Of a stretch of 64,000 nucleotides of DNA, positions 44,101 through 55,401 are shown piece by piece. How positions within the stretch are numbered: the stretch's first letter is position 1; every line of letters begins with the position of its first letter. Both the position numbers and the translations under genes were made by a program. The stretch comes from Bimuria novae-zelandiae CBS 107.79 (Eukaryota > Ascomycota > Dothideomycetes > Pleosporales > Didymosphaeriaceae): the NCBI GenBank assembly GCA_010015655.1, contig ML976697.1:215570-279569 (forward strand), written 5' to 3'. The notes below the pieces were generated by a model that worked only from the letters and a program-made list of their open reading frames with translations, was not told where the DNA came from and did not search any database.

Positions 44101-46400
44101 ATACATAGTTATAGCGCTTAAAGGATAGCTTCTTTCCTTCCTAGTTAATTGTAGGATTATGCTTCCTTAACTAGGGTAGTCCTACAATCACGTCGTAATT
44201 GGCTTCCTTAATAATGTTAAGGGTAATTAACTCCTAGTATCTATAGATCGTAAGGGTAGTTTCGACCTCGTATTTAATCGTTGCTTCGCCGGGCATTAGT
44301 TGTCTATTCGCGACATGGATAGCATAGGGCATAGCCTTTTTGCGCTTATAGAGTCCCGCTCTATTAAGTGCTTTTCTTAATATATAGCTTTCCTGTGCTC
44401 CTAAGTCCAGCATGGCTTTTATTTATGTTTCTTTAAGCTATACTGGTAGCTTGATTAATGCCTAACTATTTATAGCATTTAGTTCTCTAAAGGCGTCTTC
44501 CCTCCTGAGCCTAGGTCTAAAAAAGACATCTTTTCTATAGGTGGCTTTATAGAATTAAGGTATCCTTCCTTCTTCTTCTCCTAAGGCTGCTATTAGCCCT
44601 TTTTTAGGAAAGCTTCACCGTCTTCTTCCTTCGTTACTATTTTAATCCTAAGGGTCGTAGTCCCTTTTAGTATGCGATTGAACCCATGCTTTCCCTTTTA
44701 CTCTTTGTGTTCCTTATAATTAGGGTGTAAGCATGTTTGCCATTTATTAGATACGCATTTTCTATTAACTAGTAGCGACATTACTTAGTTTAGCGCTTAG
44801 TTAAGGTGTAGAAAGTATCGCGTTTCACGTTTATCCTAAAGGTGAACGTTATAATAGGTAATAAGGTAGTTAAACCACTCCCATCTGCATCGTTGGTACG
44901 TTCGGGGAAAATAACTATATTCCTTGGCTTAGTAATAAATAGTATATTAGTCTTCTCTGTAGAGGGTCTATCGTATGGTCTCATGCGTAGGGTTACGGTG
45001 GTCCAGGTTGTACTGTGGTTCGTAGTTCGGGCTTTCGTTTAGGTATTTCTTCTTGGGGTCTTCGTGGGCGTAGCGGTGGTCTGCTATTTCTCTTGCTGCT
45101 TTACTGACCAGGTCGGGTTGGTAAGCATGAAAAAATGCTTCTACGTAGTCTTGTCGTTCCATTGCTATAAACCTAAAATCTCCTTCTCGAGGTTGGTGTT
45201 TTTCCAAGAAGTCGAAAACATTCGTTGTCTTACTAGTAACAGGTTTATTCTAGCTAGGGTGAGGTGTAGGAGATTAAGGCACTAGCTCTATCTCTTCCTT
45301 GTCTAAACCTTCGTATGCATCCTCGTAGAGTCGCGAGTTAGGCAAGTCTAATCGCTCTAAGTCTTTATCTAGGATGTTAGATTACTTAATAGCGTCTATT
45401 ACTTACCATTCTTCGTCGGTTGCGTCTGCATCTACGACGGATAGTACGTTTAACTATCTAATAACCTTATTCTTAGATCTACAGTTCCTAGTAATGTGAC
45501 CTAGTTTATTACATATAAAGCATTTGCGTGTCTTGGTCCCCTTGTGTTAGGTTCTATCTAAGATGCGCTTTTAGTTAGGCTTATAAAAGCCGTTAAACTT
45601 CCTTATTCCTTTCTCTAAGTTGTTAAACTAGATTCCTTCTATAGGTTAGTAGCTATAAGAGTCGCTTCGTTACTGTTGTCGAGGTGCTTTTGGTGGCGCC
45701 CTGTAGACTACAGGTGCCTGTCGTCTAAAACTAATATTCCTTAGGTTTCTGCAAAATTCTTCTTATAGTGCGAACTATCTTCTATTAATCTAGATAGATT
45801 CTTCGTATAGTTTATTAAGGGTGTTAAGTCTAGTACTACTGCGCAAGAGTTCTTCGCGCACGTTGTGTTTAAGTCCTTATTAATATATAGTCTTAAGAGA
45901 TTTATCTTCCTAGTTAAGTTATATAGCGTACTTGCGAAACTCGGCTGCATACTCTACTACGGATTATTATTATTAGATAGTTTAGATGGCTTATTTAGCT
46001 ATAGTAATTTTATTAGCAATTCTAAACAGTTGCTTAAGGTATTTCTTAAAATTTAGGTAATCTTTAATAATGTTAACTACGTTAGCGTGACTATTTATGT
46101 AGTCCTTATCCTTATTATCGTGGTCCATGTCCATGTACTTGACTAAGTAGGGATAGATCTATTCTTTAGCTAGTCCTTGCATGTAAGTTACTGCGAAGAT
46201 AACTTTCTTCTTGTCTTTAAGGTTGTTGTTTATGTCAAAGAAGTATAGGTCCAGCTGTAGAAGCTAGGTGTTAAGGAGACTATAATTACTATTATATAAA
46301 TTAGGTTTATGCGCCTTATTTTTAGTATCCTTTATTAGAGTAACACTAGCGTTGCCTAAAGCTATAAAAGAAGTAGGAGTCCTAGTAGTACTTATATTAA
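41180..46400 (-). pseudogene. Gypsy-1 gag-pol with chromodomain, RIP-degraded
   Basis: Minus-strand order: gag from about 46400 and a CCHC zinc knuckle at about 45477-45535 (CFICNKLGHITRNC). The aspartic protease region is near 44.2-44.5 kb. Reverse transcriptase has an intact YMDDILVYS at about 43335-43381, and RNase H follows. The integrase zinc-binding end is at about 42280-42325 (KCVDCQRNKHAT). The integrase C-terminus is 'LPPDAKIHPVFYID', and the chromodomain is near 41210-41330 (YLIKWKGY, then EPKENL). Stops interrupt every domain. In chromoviruses the chromodomain guides integration to heterochromatin, which fits this nested location. Confidence 0.85.
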
Positions 46401-46412
46401 GGGTGTTTAAGA

Positions 46413-46890
46413 TGTTAAGTCCCTACGGGTAGCTAATCCGTAAGTAGTTAGGGTTAGTTCTTAGGCAAGAGTACTTATTAGGCAAGGAAGGAGTATTAAC
46501 TGCTTAAGCTAGTTAATAGGGTTATTAGTATTGAAAGGGCGTAAGAGTTATAATTAAATCGACGAGAGCCTGAGTCAAATCCAAACGATAGATTAATAAA
46601 CAGGTTAAATACAAGGTGGAAGAGTCCATCCTCATGTTCCTATATACTTAGCATGCTCGACTTGCTCGACTCGAGTAGAGCGAGTACAGCCTTGGCCTTA
46701 TGCACCTGCTCGACTTGCTCGCTTCAAGCAGAGCGAGCACAGCCTTGGCCTTATGCACCTGCTCGACTTGCTCGCTTCAAGCGCTTCGAGCAGTCACGTG
46801 ACCTGCCTATTGCTGTGCCACCATTGGCTCCCATAAGACCTTGTCCGTCTCAGAATGTTAGCCTAGTGATGCTAAATACAGATCCTAACA
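46413..46890 (-). repeat. Gypsy-1 5' LTR (right), 478 bp
   Basis: Same ends as the left LTR; longer by exactly 53 bp because of an extra tandem unit at about 46680-46785 (starting GCTCGACTTGCTCGCTTCAA). Confidence 0.95.
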
Positions 46891-46895
46891 GAATG

Positions 46896-47014
46896 CAGAT
46901 ATGTGCAAGGCTCCAAATAAGTGCCGCTATAGCGCTAGCCCTATTTAGAATAGTACAAAAGAGAGAGTGCTCCAGCCTTATATCCACAACAGATAGAGGC
47001 TATATAATCGGACA
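46896..47014 (-). repeat. Copia-1 5' LTR, second part
   Basis: Continues the LTR after the second GAATG (46891-46895); 119 bp, completing 223 bp. Confidence 0.9.
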
Positions 47015-47019
47015 CAGCC

Positions 47020-47167
47020 TAACATTAAAACCCTTTAAAATAATTGTAACGGTTAAGAATATTCTACTCTAGTAGGAGCAGAAAGTTAGCCTTTTGCTCC
47101 AGGACAATAATCATTAAAAAAAAACTAAATATATAAGAAAATAGCTCTGGATCTCCTCTTTTAACTC
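47020..47167. other. AT-rich flank between Copia-1 and the piggyBac-like element
   Basis: Sequence that was contiguous with 34970 before Copia-1 inserted. Contains A runs; no gene. Confidence 0.5.
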
Positions 47168-49474
47168 TTAAATTTTTATCCCCCGCATGGCCAACATCGC
47201 CCTGGCACGGGCCACATCTTATTAGCCAATTAGATGCAAATACATTAAAACACTAAATGTTTATCGTTATGTAGGCAATTTTTGTTTGCCAGCCAAAACA
47301 CGCCTTTTTCAAAAGCTTTTATATATGTAACTATGCCTAATTGTATAGCGCCATTGAGCAACGATGCCGACTTCGTAAAATATATAAAGTATAGCCTAAA
47401 GGCAGGAGATTTGCCTAATTTGCCTACTTAGCCGCCACCCTTATGGCAACCACTTAAAATTAATAATCTATATACTTTTGGACGCGCTCTCTTACCTAAC
47501 TATGTAGATTTTAACTCTCCTATTACTTTATTTAACTTGTTTTTTAATGCAGGCGTCGTCGATTAGATCGCATACTATACGAATTAGTATGCTAAAAAGC
47601 TTTAGGCTAACGCGCCCTTAACGCCTAACCGCCGTTAATAGAAACCCACCTCTCTAAGCAAGTTATATACGTACTTCGCCGTCGTTATTTATATAGGCGT
47701 CCACCGGGAGCCCTTGCTCGTTAAATACTAGTAGAAGCTTTATAGGACAGCGCCTCGGCATGAGATTAATTGCTACATGTCGAAGGAGAGATGGCAGCAG
47801 CTTAATTACTACTTATACTATATAGAGGTTAACTAGAGCTTTAAGTCTCCCTTTAGCCAAGTGTGGGATCTCTTAAAGACGCTCCGCGAGCGTAGCTTTA
47901 AGTACTAAGCGCCTAGCGTACACCTTTACGTTAATAAGGTAATTACGAGATTTACAGGCCGCGTAAGCAAGGTTATAATAATAAAAATAAAGCCTACGCC
48001 TAAAGGCTTTAAGATCTAGTGCTTAGCTAACAATAGAGTAATTCTGAACTAGTTATTTTATGCTAGAGGGCGAGGGCCTGTTAACTTACTTAACTTACCT
48101 ACTAACGCGCTAGCTTTTAGTCCTATAGAGTTAGTTCCTATTACTCTTGTACTCGCCGTAAACGCTGCCGGCCAGCGCCTCTTTCCGCCAAATCTTTATA
48201 TTATGTGGGACAACAATCTCTTTAACACTATCCCTATACTTAAATATCTTAGATCTAAAGGCGTAGGCTGCGCTGGGATAGTCCGCACGATAAAGACAAC
48301 GATAGAGGAGATTTTTAAAGTAATAGTAGAGGCAAAATTATAGGTAAAGGCGCTAGCTATTAGCACTTGCACGCGGGCAAAGCTCTCGAAGAAGCGCTTT
48401 AATAGTAACCTAATAAAACTTAAAATACACTATACGCGCAAGCTAGAGTGGGGAGATACTTACTAGGCGCTCTCGCAGAGTCGGCAGGTGCTTTAGGCAG
48501 CTTAGAGAGACAACTAGGTCGTTCTTTTTGCCAGTACTATCGCTGAGCGTAAGTACTTTGCCCTCAACACCATGCCAATGCTCCGCTAACAATAGTCGCC
48601 ACAAGCAACTCAGGTCATCATAAAGCTCCGCCAACGCTCTAAGATAGCTCTAAATAACAAGAAACTCTTTAAGAAAGCCTTTAGCAGCAAGCCTCTTAAG
48701 TTACTAAGTATCTCTTAGATAATAGATAGCTATAATTACTATAAGAGCGAGGTTAATCGCTTTAACTAAATAAAAAGCTACTATTCTATTTAGCAGGTCC
48801 GCCAGCGTATCTAGCGCCCGCTCTAGTACTTTCTGCTAGATCTAACGCTTAATAATTACTACAGGCTCTCCTCGTACTCCTCTCGCGACTCCGCCAAACG
48901 CTCCGGCCACAAGAAGTTCCTATACAAGCTCATTAAATAGCTCTTTAAGCAAGGTGGCCGCCCTACTCGAGGCTCAAACAAGCGTGAGCGACCTGACGAC
49001 GTACTCGCCAGCGGAGAGGGCAACTTCGGCAGCTCACACATATCTACAAAGCTATTTACGGAGGGTAAAAGCTATGTTAATTACGCAGTAGCTAGACGTA
49101 TAACTAATAAGAAGCTCTAATCCCGGACACCTCTAGCATAAGTTATAGGTAATACAAGGTTATCTTATAGCTCTTAACGCCCACTGCGTACTTATTATAG
49201 CTATACGCTTTGCTGGCTACCTTTATATAGGCTAGAAGTTAATGCTAAGTGCTAGGTAGAGCACCTCCGCCGGCATTAAACAATCAGGTTAATAGACATA
49301 AAAGCAAGCTTAACTATCATGTAAACCTATCTTAAAGCCCTTAGAGATGCAAAATCTATGCGAAGTTACCCTATAGAGGCATAATTCTTAGTGTTCTGCC
49401 GGGTCGGAGCAATTCATCCGATTGGCCCTCAAATAGTGGCCCGTGCCAGGGCGATATTGGCCATGCGGGGAATA
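47168..49474 (+). mobile_element. piggyBac-like DNA transposon remnant
   Basis: Inverted ends: 47180-47215 (CCCCCGCATGGCCAACATCG...) and its reverse complement at about 49433-49470 (CCCCGCATGGCCAATATCG...), nearly perfect over about 35 bp. A TTAA is present at 47168-47171, 9 bp outside the left repeat. The right flank was altered by the pogo-3/Copia-2 insertions, so TTAA cannot be confirmed there. The plus strand carries a transposase remnant. Confidence 0.7.
47330..49122 (+). pseudogene. piggyBac-type (DDE_Tnp_1_7) transposase, RIP-degraded
   Basis: Recognisable blocks in family order: 'LPTNALAFSPIELVPITLVL', then 'NLYIMWDNNLFNTIPILKYL' (family: DN-F-S/T-I-LL-YLR), 'GVGCAGIVRT', 'LEWGDTY' and 'VVLFASTIAE'. 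It closes with 'IDSYNYYKSEVNRFN' (family: ID-YN-YM-GVDRADQ, here with the catalytic region changed) and 'PL-YFLLDLTLNNYY'. Stops at many former CAG/TGG positions. Fungal piggyBac-like genes of this type have no introns. Dead copy. Confidence 0.7.
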
Positions 49475-49478
49475 ACGT

Positions 49479-49687
49479 TGTCAGATTTTTCAGGTTATTA
49501 AGGATGGATGATAATTGTCTGTGTGTCACAGTATGGGGTCTGATCAAGAAGTAATCATGTTAATAGATTCGATGTTTTTTCTTCTAAAGCTAGTTAACGC
49601 CTCCTGTTTAAAGTTCCTGTCTGTGCGTCATGTGCAATAGCCCCTAACCTCTTCTAGCCTAGGTTCTCTACTATATATAACCTAACA
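49479..49687 (-). repeat. Copia-2 3' LTR (left), 209 bp
   Basis: TGTCAGATTTTTC ... AACCTAACA on the plus strand. Confidence 0.94.
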
Positions 49688-52600
49688 CACCCCTTTAGCT
49701 TAGAGCGATCCATTAATTTAAGCTGCACATGCTAAGGTTACATAAAGGAGAGGTTGTTAAATTAATCTTAAATCTCCTCTAGAGGTGCTTTACGTGCTAC
49801 CTTTTGATCTTTTATCTCTACTAGTCCTAAATAGTCCAAAAAGGCTGGCCACTTGTTTACTAGGAGTGTCTTTATAAGGCTATCTATAATTATATCTTTA
49901 GATCGTGTGTACTTTACATTAATTCTGCCGCCCATGACTTCCTGTCGGAGCCAGTAATTGTGGATATCCACATGCCGTAACTTGGTTTGTAGCTTAGAAA
50001 CTTCTTAGGTTACTAGTCTAATAGTCTGCTGGTTGTCGCATTTAATCGTAATTATCGGGCTGGGTAATTGAACCCTCAGCTCTTTAATTAAGCGAGACGT
50101 AAAAATGGCTTCTTTAGCCACTTGTAAAAGTGCCAGGAGTTTGGCTTTTGCGGTTAATGTTGTAATAGTCTCCTGTTTACTGGCTCTCTACGCAATAAGT
50201 CTATTAAATAGTTTAATAGTATATTCTTGTAAGCTCTTGCGGTCTAGTGTATTATTAGCGAATAAGGCGTTACTAGCTACTTATAAGGAATCACCTCCAC
50301 TAACTTAGAGCGTTATCCACTTCGTGTCGTTGAGATATAACAAGACTTGGTCGGCAGCATGGTGGTGCTCTGGTCCTAGATTCGCGAGGAATCTAGCTAG
50401 TTAAGAGGTTATAAAGGCGATATCTGGTCGCGTGCTAATAGCTATATATAATAGTAATCCGATCTTGCGTTAATACTTATTAATTTCTAAGGGTGAAGCT
50501 AGTCCTTCTCTCGGCTTAAGCTCCCCTATTACTATTAGAGTATCGTGCCGGATTGTTCGGTCGTTGATTAGGCGGCTGATTTTGTCGCAGTATAAAGCCT
50601 GGGAGAGTTAAATAAGTTATTTCTAACGATCTCTAATTACTTTAATCCCTAGGAACTATTGTAGGCTTTCTCTACCTGTTATTAAGTACTTTTTCTTAAG
50701 TTGCTTTACGGCTTACTATGCTTCGTAGGTTTTGGATTTTTAGTACGCAAGGATAATGTCGTCTACGTAAAAGAAAATAATAATCCTATCCTTAATTATA
50801 TAGCAGCGCTTATGGGGTACACTCTAGAACCTAAGTTAAGTAAGCGTCGCTGTGAATTCCTTCTACTAGAGTAATAGAGAGATTCTTAGTCTATATAAGG
50901 CTTTTTGAACTTTTAAGATAGTGCCGGGTTTTCTATACTATTGTGGCATTTGCATGTATACTTCTCTGTCTAGTAATGCGTGCATAAATGCGTTAGTAAT
51001 GTTATATTATGTTAGTTTAAGATTATATTTAGCCACGATAGCTATAAGTAGTTAAAAGGAATATCCTACTAGTGTTACTACGTAGGTGTCCTGGGAAGTA
51101 ATATTGCGTTATTAGTCTCCTCTAACTACTAGTCGTGCTTTGCACTTAATAAATTAGTAGTATTTATTAAACTTATATATATACACCTACATGCAATCTA
51201 GGATCTATTGTCCCGTCGCCTTTACGGTCTTGTATAGTACTTCTACCTATGACTTTATGATTTTGTAACTGTCCAGGTGCAATCGTTGTGCTTCCTTAAA
51301 TAATTCTCCCATCAGGTGTTCGTCGAGGTTTGTTTTAAATGTGGGCGGAGGTGACAATTACGATTAGTAAATTTTAATGCCTTTTGCAAGTAGTCTCTTT
51401 ATCCTTGCTTTATTAATTAGATCTTCTTTGTACTTGCCCACGTTCCCGGCCTTGGTTCCTGCCATGAAGGCTGCCGCCTAGGGAACTGTCTTTAATAATT
51501 AAATTTTAGGAATGCTTAATACTTCCCTAGTTATTAACTGCGCTAGTAAGGCTGCAGGCGGTGGTGTTATTAGCGGAGTTAGGTAGTAATCCCTAATCTT
51601 TTGTCCTTGGTAGTAGCCTGGTAGATCTGGCTCTTTATTATTATTCGTATTATGGTTGACGGTTTCGTCTTCGTGAAATGATTCAATTTCTAGTTAGTGC
51701 ATAGGTGGCGATAGCTCGATTGTCTTAATATACGTCGCTATCTCGTCTAGTGTGCTATGCATAAGATTGTCTATAAGATCCTTAGTTTTGCTATTAAAGA
51801 TTATGTTCTCGTCGAAAATCACGTCCCGCGTGCTGATGACTTTTGCGAGTGAGGGAACCCAGATCCAATAGATGTTGGATAATCGGTATCCTACCAGATA
51901 TCCAATCCATGCCTTCGGATCTAGTCTCTATAGTCGAGACTTTCCTCTGTGTGTATCATCCGTCATTGCAAACGCTTTGCAACCATAGGCTTTTAAGTAA
52001 GCTAGATTTAGTTTCTTAAATAATGTAATTAATCTATTTGCTAGTGATGCACGTGTGAAGAATAGCTTATATAGCGTCTTCCAGTTGTTCGAGTAGTTCG
52101 GCGTTCGATTGTATAGGTATACTCCGGCTCGTGTAATTTCTGGCCAGAACTCCTATAAAAGGTTCGCGTTTAGGCGCATCGCGCGCGATTTCTCCTTATT
52201 TACACCCCTTAAGCGTTTAGCGCCCCCGTTCTAAGCTTGTATATCTAGTGCTAAAGGCTCGACAACTATACCTTGCCCTCGTAACCAGCGTTTAACTTCG
52301 GGCTTGACTGTCGTGATCTCATTATCTAATTCAATAATTTTTAGAGTGATATTGTATTAGTTTTTAAGGAATTAGAAGAAGTTCGTCAGTGCGTTAATAA
52401 TTAACTTAGCTATTTAGTTATTAGTAAAGTAGAAATCCTATTAGAACTTCGAGTACTTGTCTGTAATAAGCATCTGGCTCTTCTCCTTGTTAAACGTTTG
52501 CGGTTTATATAAATAGAAATTAATAGCAAGCCTCTCTCTAAGTCCCTACTTATTAATTCTTAGTGCGCAACTAATTTGCCTCTATATCTTTACTTATCTA

Positions 52601-53848
52601 CATAAGTTACACTCTACTATTATAATTCTCTTAACGCGCACCCCCTTAGATTATTATACTAAGTATTTAATTATCGCAGGTCTTAGATAACTAAGCCTCT
52701 TGTGCCAGAGTAGGGCTAACACTTTCTGACTTCGTCTCTGCGTTCAAGAGTTGTGAGTATATATGTAATAAGCTAAGTGGTGCATAGGCTGGTGTTCCAG
52801 TACCCATTACCTATGGATCTCTTAAAGTTCTCTGATAGTTGTTCCATTCAGTCTCTTAAGGGCGGTGGGTTCTAATTTAGTATCCCACCAGAATCCTTGC
52901 TGTCTCAACACTCGGAAGGAGACAAGGTTACATAATAGGTCTAGATAAATAGCCACATCGTGCAGTACCAATCTTTCAGCTCCCTATTCGTGTTATAGAT
53001 TTATAACAAGTAATCTATACCCCTTAATCCATATTTGTGTATTGCCTGCCCACACAAAATCTCCTTGTGCCGGCGGTCGGTAATCGTATATCCAATCGGG
53101 ATCGTTCGTGATGTGGCAGGTTGAGCCAGAATCGAGGATAAATAAACGTCGTAGTGGATAATTAATTTAACTTGTTCCGAAAGACGCGGTAAATACTGCT
53201 TATATAGTAGATATCTATCTACTATTTAGTCACTATTTAGTAATCTCTAGAGTTAGAGTATAAGAGTTCTTTATAGGTGGAGTTCTAGTTCTAGGCCTGC
53301 TTTAACCTCTTAGAAGTCCTTAGAACTCTGGATTATGCTCTCACTTTAGCGCGATGAGTTCCTCGATCTTTTTATTTAGCTGTCACTATTCTAGGGCTTT
53401 CGCTGGATTCATATAGAAGCAGTCTCTTATAGAGTGCCACATGCTACATGCATGGCATTTCTGCCCTTTTGCTTTAATAGATTTCAGGCGCCCACCTGCT
53501 TTAACAGGGGTTAAAAGGTCCAGCAGGGAGTCTTGCTCAACTATCTACTAGCCTGTACGTTAATATCGAGGTCTACCCCGTTTTCTAGATAATAACGTTT
53601 TAGCACTATAGGCGTCCCCACTTTGTGTGCTCTAAGCGGGTTTGCCGCTTTCACTAAGCTCTAATAAGTCACCCGTTACGAAGGTAGATCTCTACTTTAT
53701 TCGCGATATTAGGTGGTTTAGCATCATGTGTTCTTGGAAACGCTTTATTATTTCTTTCCTGGTCATGCCTGGTGTGAACCATCCGTTGTCCTAAAAGGTC
53801 GTTAACTACGTAGGAGCGACTTTGTTCACAGCGTTTAAGAAGTCTTTT

Positions 53849-53977
53849 TGTCACAGTGGATGAGGGCCTAGTTTCAGCCCTGTTTCAGGACCCCTGCCTA
53901 CCCCTGTGTCTAGTACTATATAGGCCCCTCCGGGACCCCCAATAAACCTTAGTAGACTCCTCCATTCCTCCCTTACA
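53849..53977 (+). repeat. TRIM left LTR, 129 bp
   Basis: Contains TATATAGG and AATAAA-like signals (ACTATATAGG, CAATAAACC) suited to promoter and polyadenylation functions. Confidence 0.92.
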
Positions 53978-54250
53978 GTTATGAGCCCGGCTTACGCTTC
54001 AACGATAGTCTACTCCGGTAGCATAATGCTATCGTAATTACCTACCTACGATCCTCTGCTGTCTCAAACGACTGAGTAGTACGATCTAACCTACGACCTG
54101 TGGCTGTCTTAGACGACTAAGTAGCCTACGACCCAGATACTCTGCGGAGCTTTAAGTAGTTGCAGCGGCCCGAGTGCCCTCCTGAGAACTCGATCTCTAT
54201 AGCAGCAGCAGCGTAAAGCTGGCTCAAACGACTGAGCAGTATACGACACC

Positions 54251-54466
54251 CCTCTGCTACCTCAGTTACCTGAGTAGCGTTTGATACCTGTGGCCACCGC
54301 CTGGCCTATTACCCTCGATCGATACGTTGGCTACGATTAGCAACGTCAATCTCGATACCCTCTGCTACCTCAGTTACCTGAGTAGCGTTTGATACCTGTG
54401 GCCACCGCCTGGCCTATTACCCTCGATCGATACGTTGGCCACGATTAGCAACATTAATTTCGATCC
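54251..54466 (+). repeat. Two-copy 108-bp tandem repeat inside the TRIM
   Basis: Units 54251-54358 and 54359-54466, starting CCTCTGCTACCTCAG. The first about 70 bases are identical. The second unit has mostly C->T/G->A differences near its end (AACGTCAATCTCG versus AACATTAATTTCG), a light RIP signature. Confidence 0.85.
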
Positions 54467-54614
54467 TTCAATGTCTTAAACGTCAAAGCAGCACTTGATA
54501 CTGTGGCAGGACGGAGTATTAAGTAGGATGGATAAGAGGAGGACTATAAGCATCTTTTATTAAGGCCTTACTTAGTTCATCTCCTCCAGCACTGCTTTCG
54601 GAGCTGGGGAGGTG

Positions 54615-54743
54615 TGTCACAGTGGATGAGGGCCTAGTTTCAGCCCTGTTTCAGGACCCCTGCCTACCCCTGTGTCTAGTACTATATAGGCCCCTCCGGG
54701 ACCCCCAATAAACCTCAGTAGACTCCTCCATTCCTCCCTTACA
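54615..54743 (+). repeat. TRIM right LTR, 129 bp
   Basis: Identical to the left LTR except for one T/C difference (ACCTTAG versus ACCTCAG). Confidence 0.92.
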
Positions 54744-55401
54744 CTTTTGCTACAGCGTTAAACTGTATTAATTTTAGGACTTTGTACGTCTCCGCTTTAG
54801 TGGCTGCTTAATCGTATTCTACTAGCCATGTATCCCATGTATTCGTGGTTCGTAGCGGCTTTAGGAAGGAGTAATATCGGTCGCGTGCGCGTTCTTGTTC
54901 AAATAGCGTATTAACGCCAACCGTAGCTTTAAGGTTAATAATCTACTATTTAAGTAGTTAATTAAGTAGGCAGCACGTCCTTTAGAGATGCTAGCTAATT
55001 ATTAATTATATAAAGATAATAATTTACTAGAGGCTTAACTACTCCTTCTTAAATACGTGTTAATTATTCTTAAATTCTTCGAGCAACGTCTTATAGTACT
55101 TAAGGTCCTTTTTAAAGGCTTTAATACCTAACGTGGATAGTTTAGAAATACGCGTTGGCGTTGTAATGCTAGCGGCTAGAGTGTAGTCAGCTAGTTTTAG
55201 AGCTTATAGGATTACTGGCTCAGGTTTTGGCGCAGTCGTTAATTTTGGATCTAGTAGATTCTAGATACGATAGAGTACGCATCTTAACTAAATTTGTGTA
55301 ACCCACGCTATGTAGTTAGTGTGGTCGCGCAGCGTAATCATCGTTGCGTCGCGTAGGTATGGCGTCGTCATGTTAGTAGTCGAGGCAGTGAGACTCTTAA
55401 T

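Larger units (their letters stand above)
40146..46890 (-). mobile_element. Gypsy-1 chromovirus LTR retrotransposon, 6745 bp
   Basis: The left LTR is 40146-40570 (425 bp) and the right LTR 46413-46890 (478 bp), both TG...CA. The target-site duplication is GAATG at 40141-40145 and 46891-46895. gag-pol is on the minus strand, so the right LTR is the 5' one. The integrase ends in a chromodomain, which places it among chromoviruses (Ty3/Gypsy). A separate Cys-rich frame lies on the plus strand between the end of pol and the 3' LTR. Moderately RIP-mutated. It is inserted in the right LTR of Copia-1 and is therefore younger than it. Gypsy-2 at 61919 is a close relative. Confidence 0.95.
34971..47014 (-). 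mobile_element. Copia-1 LTR retrotransposon, split by Gypsy-1
   Basis: The left LTR is 34971-35193 (223 bp). The right LTR is in two parts, 40042-40145 and 46896-47014, also 223 bp together. Flanks are CAGCT (34966-34970) and CAGCC (47015-47019), a 5-bp duplication with one C/T difference. pol is on the minus strand: the polypurine tract (TAAGCTAAAGGGGTG on minus) abuts the left LTR at 35194, so the left LTR is the 3' LTR. Without Gypsy-1 the element is about 5.3 kb. The right LTR is more RIP-mutated than the left one, which borders single-copy DNA. Confidence 0.92.
53849..54743 (+). mobile_element. TRIM (miniature LTR retrotransposon), 895 bp, non-coding
   Basis: Two almost identical 129-bp terminal direct repeats (53849-53977 and 54615-54743), TGTCACAGTG ... 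CTCCCTTACA. They are flanked by the 5-bp duplication CTTTT at 53844-53848 and 54744-54748. The 637-bp interior has no gag or pol. It begins GTTATGAGCCCGG, which could be a primer binding site, and ends with a purine-rich GGAGCTGGGGAGGTG, a good polypurine tract; this suggests plus orientation. Composition is normal, so it is young and hardly RIP-mutated. It must have been mobilised by enzymes of a larger element. The interior holds hairpin-like repeats and a tandem repeat. Confidence 0.92.
49688..55401 (-). pseudogene. Copia-2 gag-pol, RIP-degraded, interrupted by TRIM
   Basis: Minus-strand gag begins near 55390 (MTTPYLRDATMITLRDHTN). A CCHC knuckle is at about 53435-53480 (CHACSMWHSIRDC). 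Integrase and a reverse transcriptase follow, the latter with an intact FFYVDDIILAY at about 50745-50790. The RNase H end at 49768-49971 is open and reads 'DIHNYWLRQEVMGGRI' and 'KWPAFLDYLGLV'. Other segments carry stops. The TRIM element interrupts the region just gag-ward of integrase at 53849-54743. Confidence 0.8.

Noticed and set aside
46650..46800. Possible CRISPR-like direct repeats (CTCGACTTGCTCG)
   Set aside because: Fungal LTR with a 53-bp tandem duplication; no spacer diversity, and eukaryotic context.
46653..47072. 139-codon plus-strand frame near the end of Gypsy-1
   Set aside because: Lies across the Gypsy-1 LTR tandem unit and the Copia-1 LTR; a chance frame in repeats.
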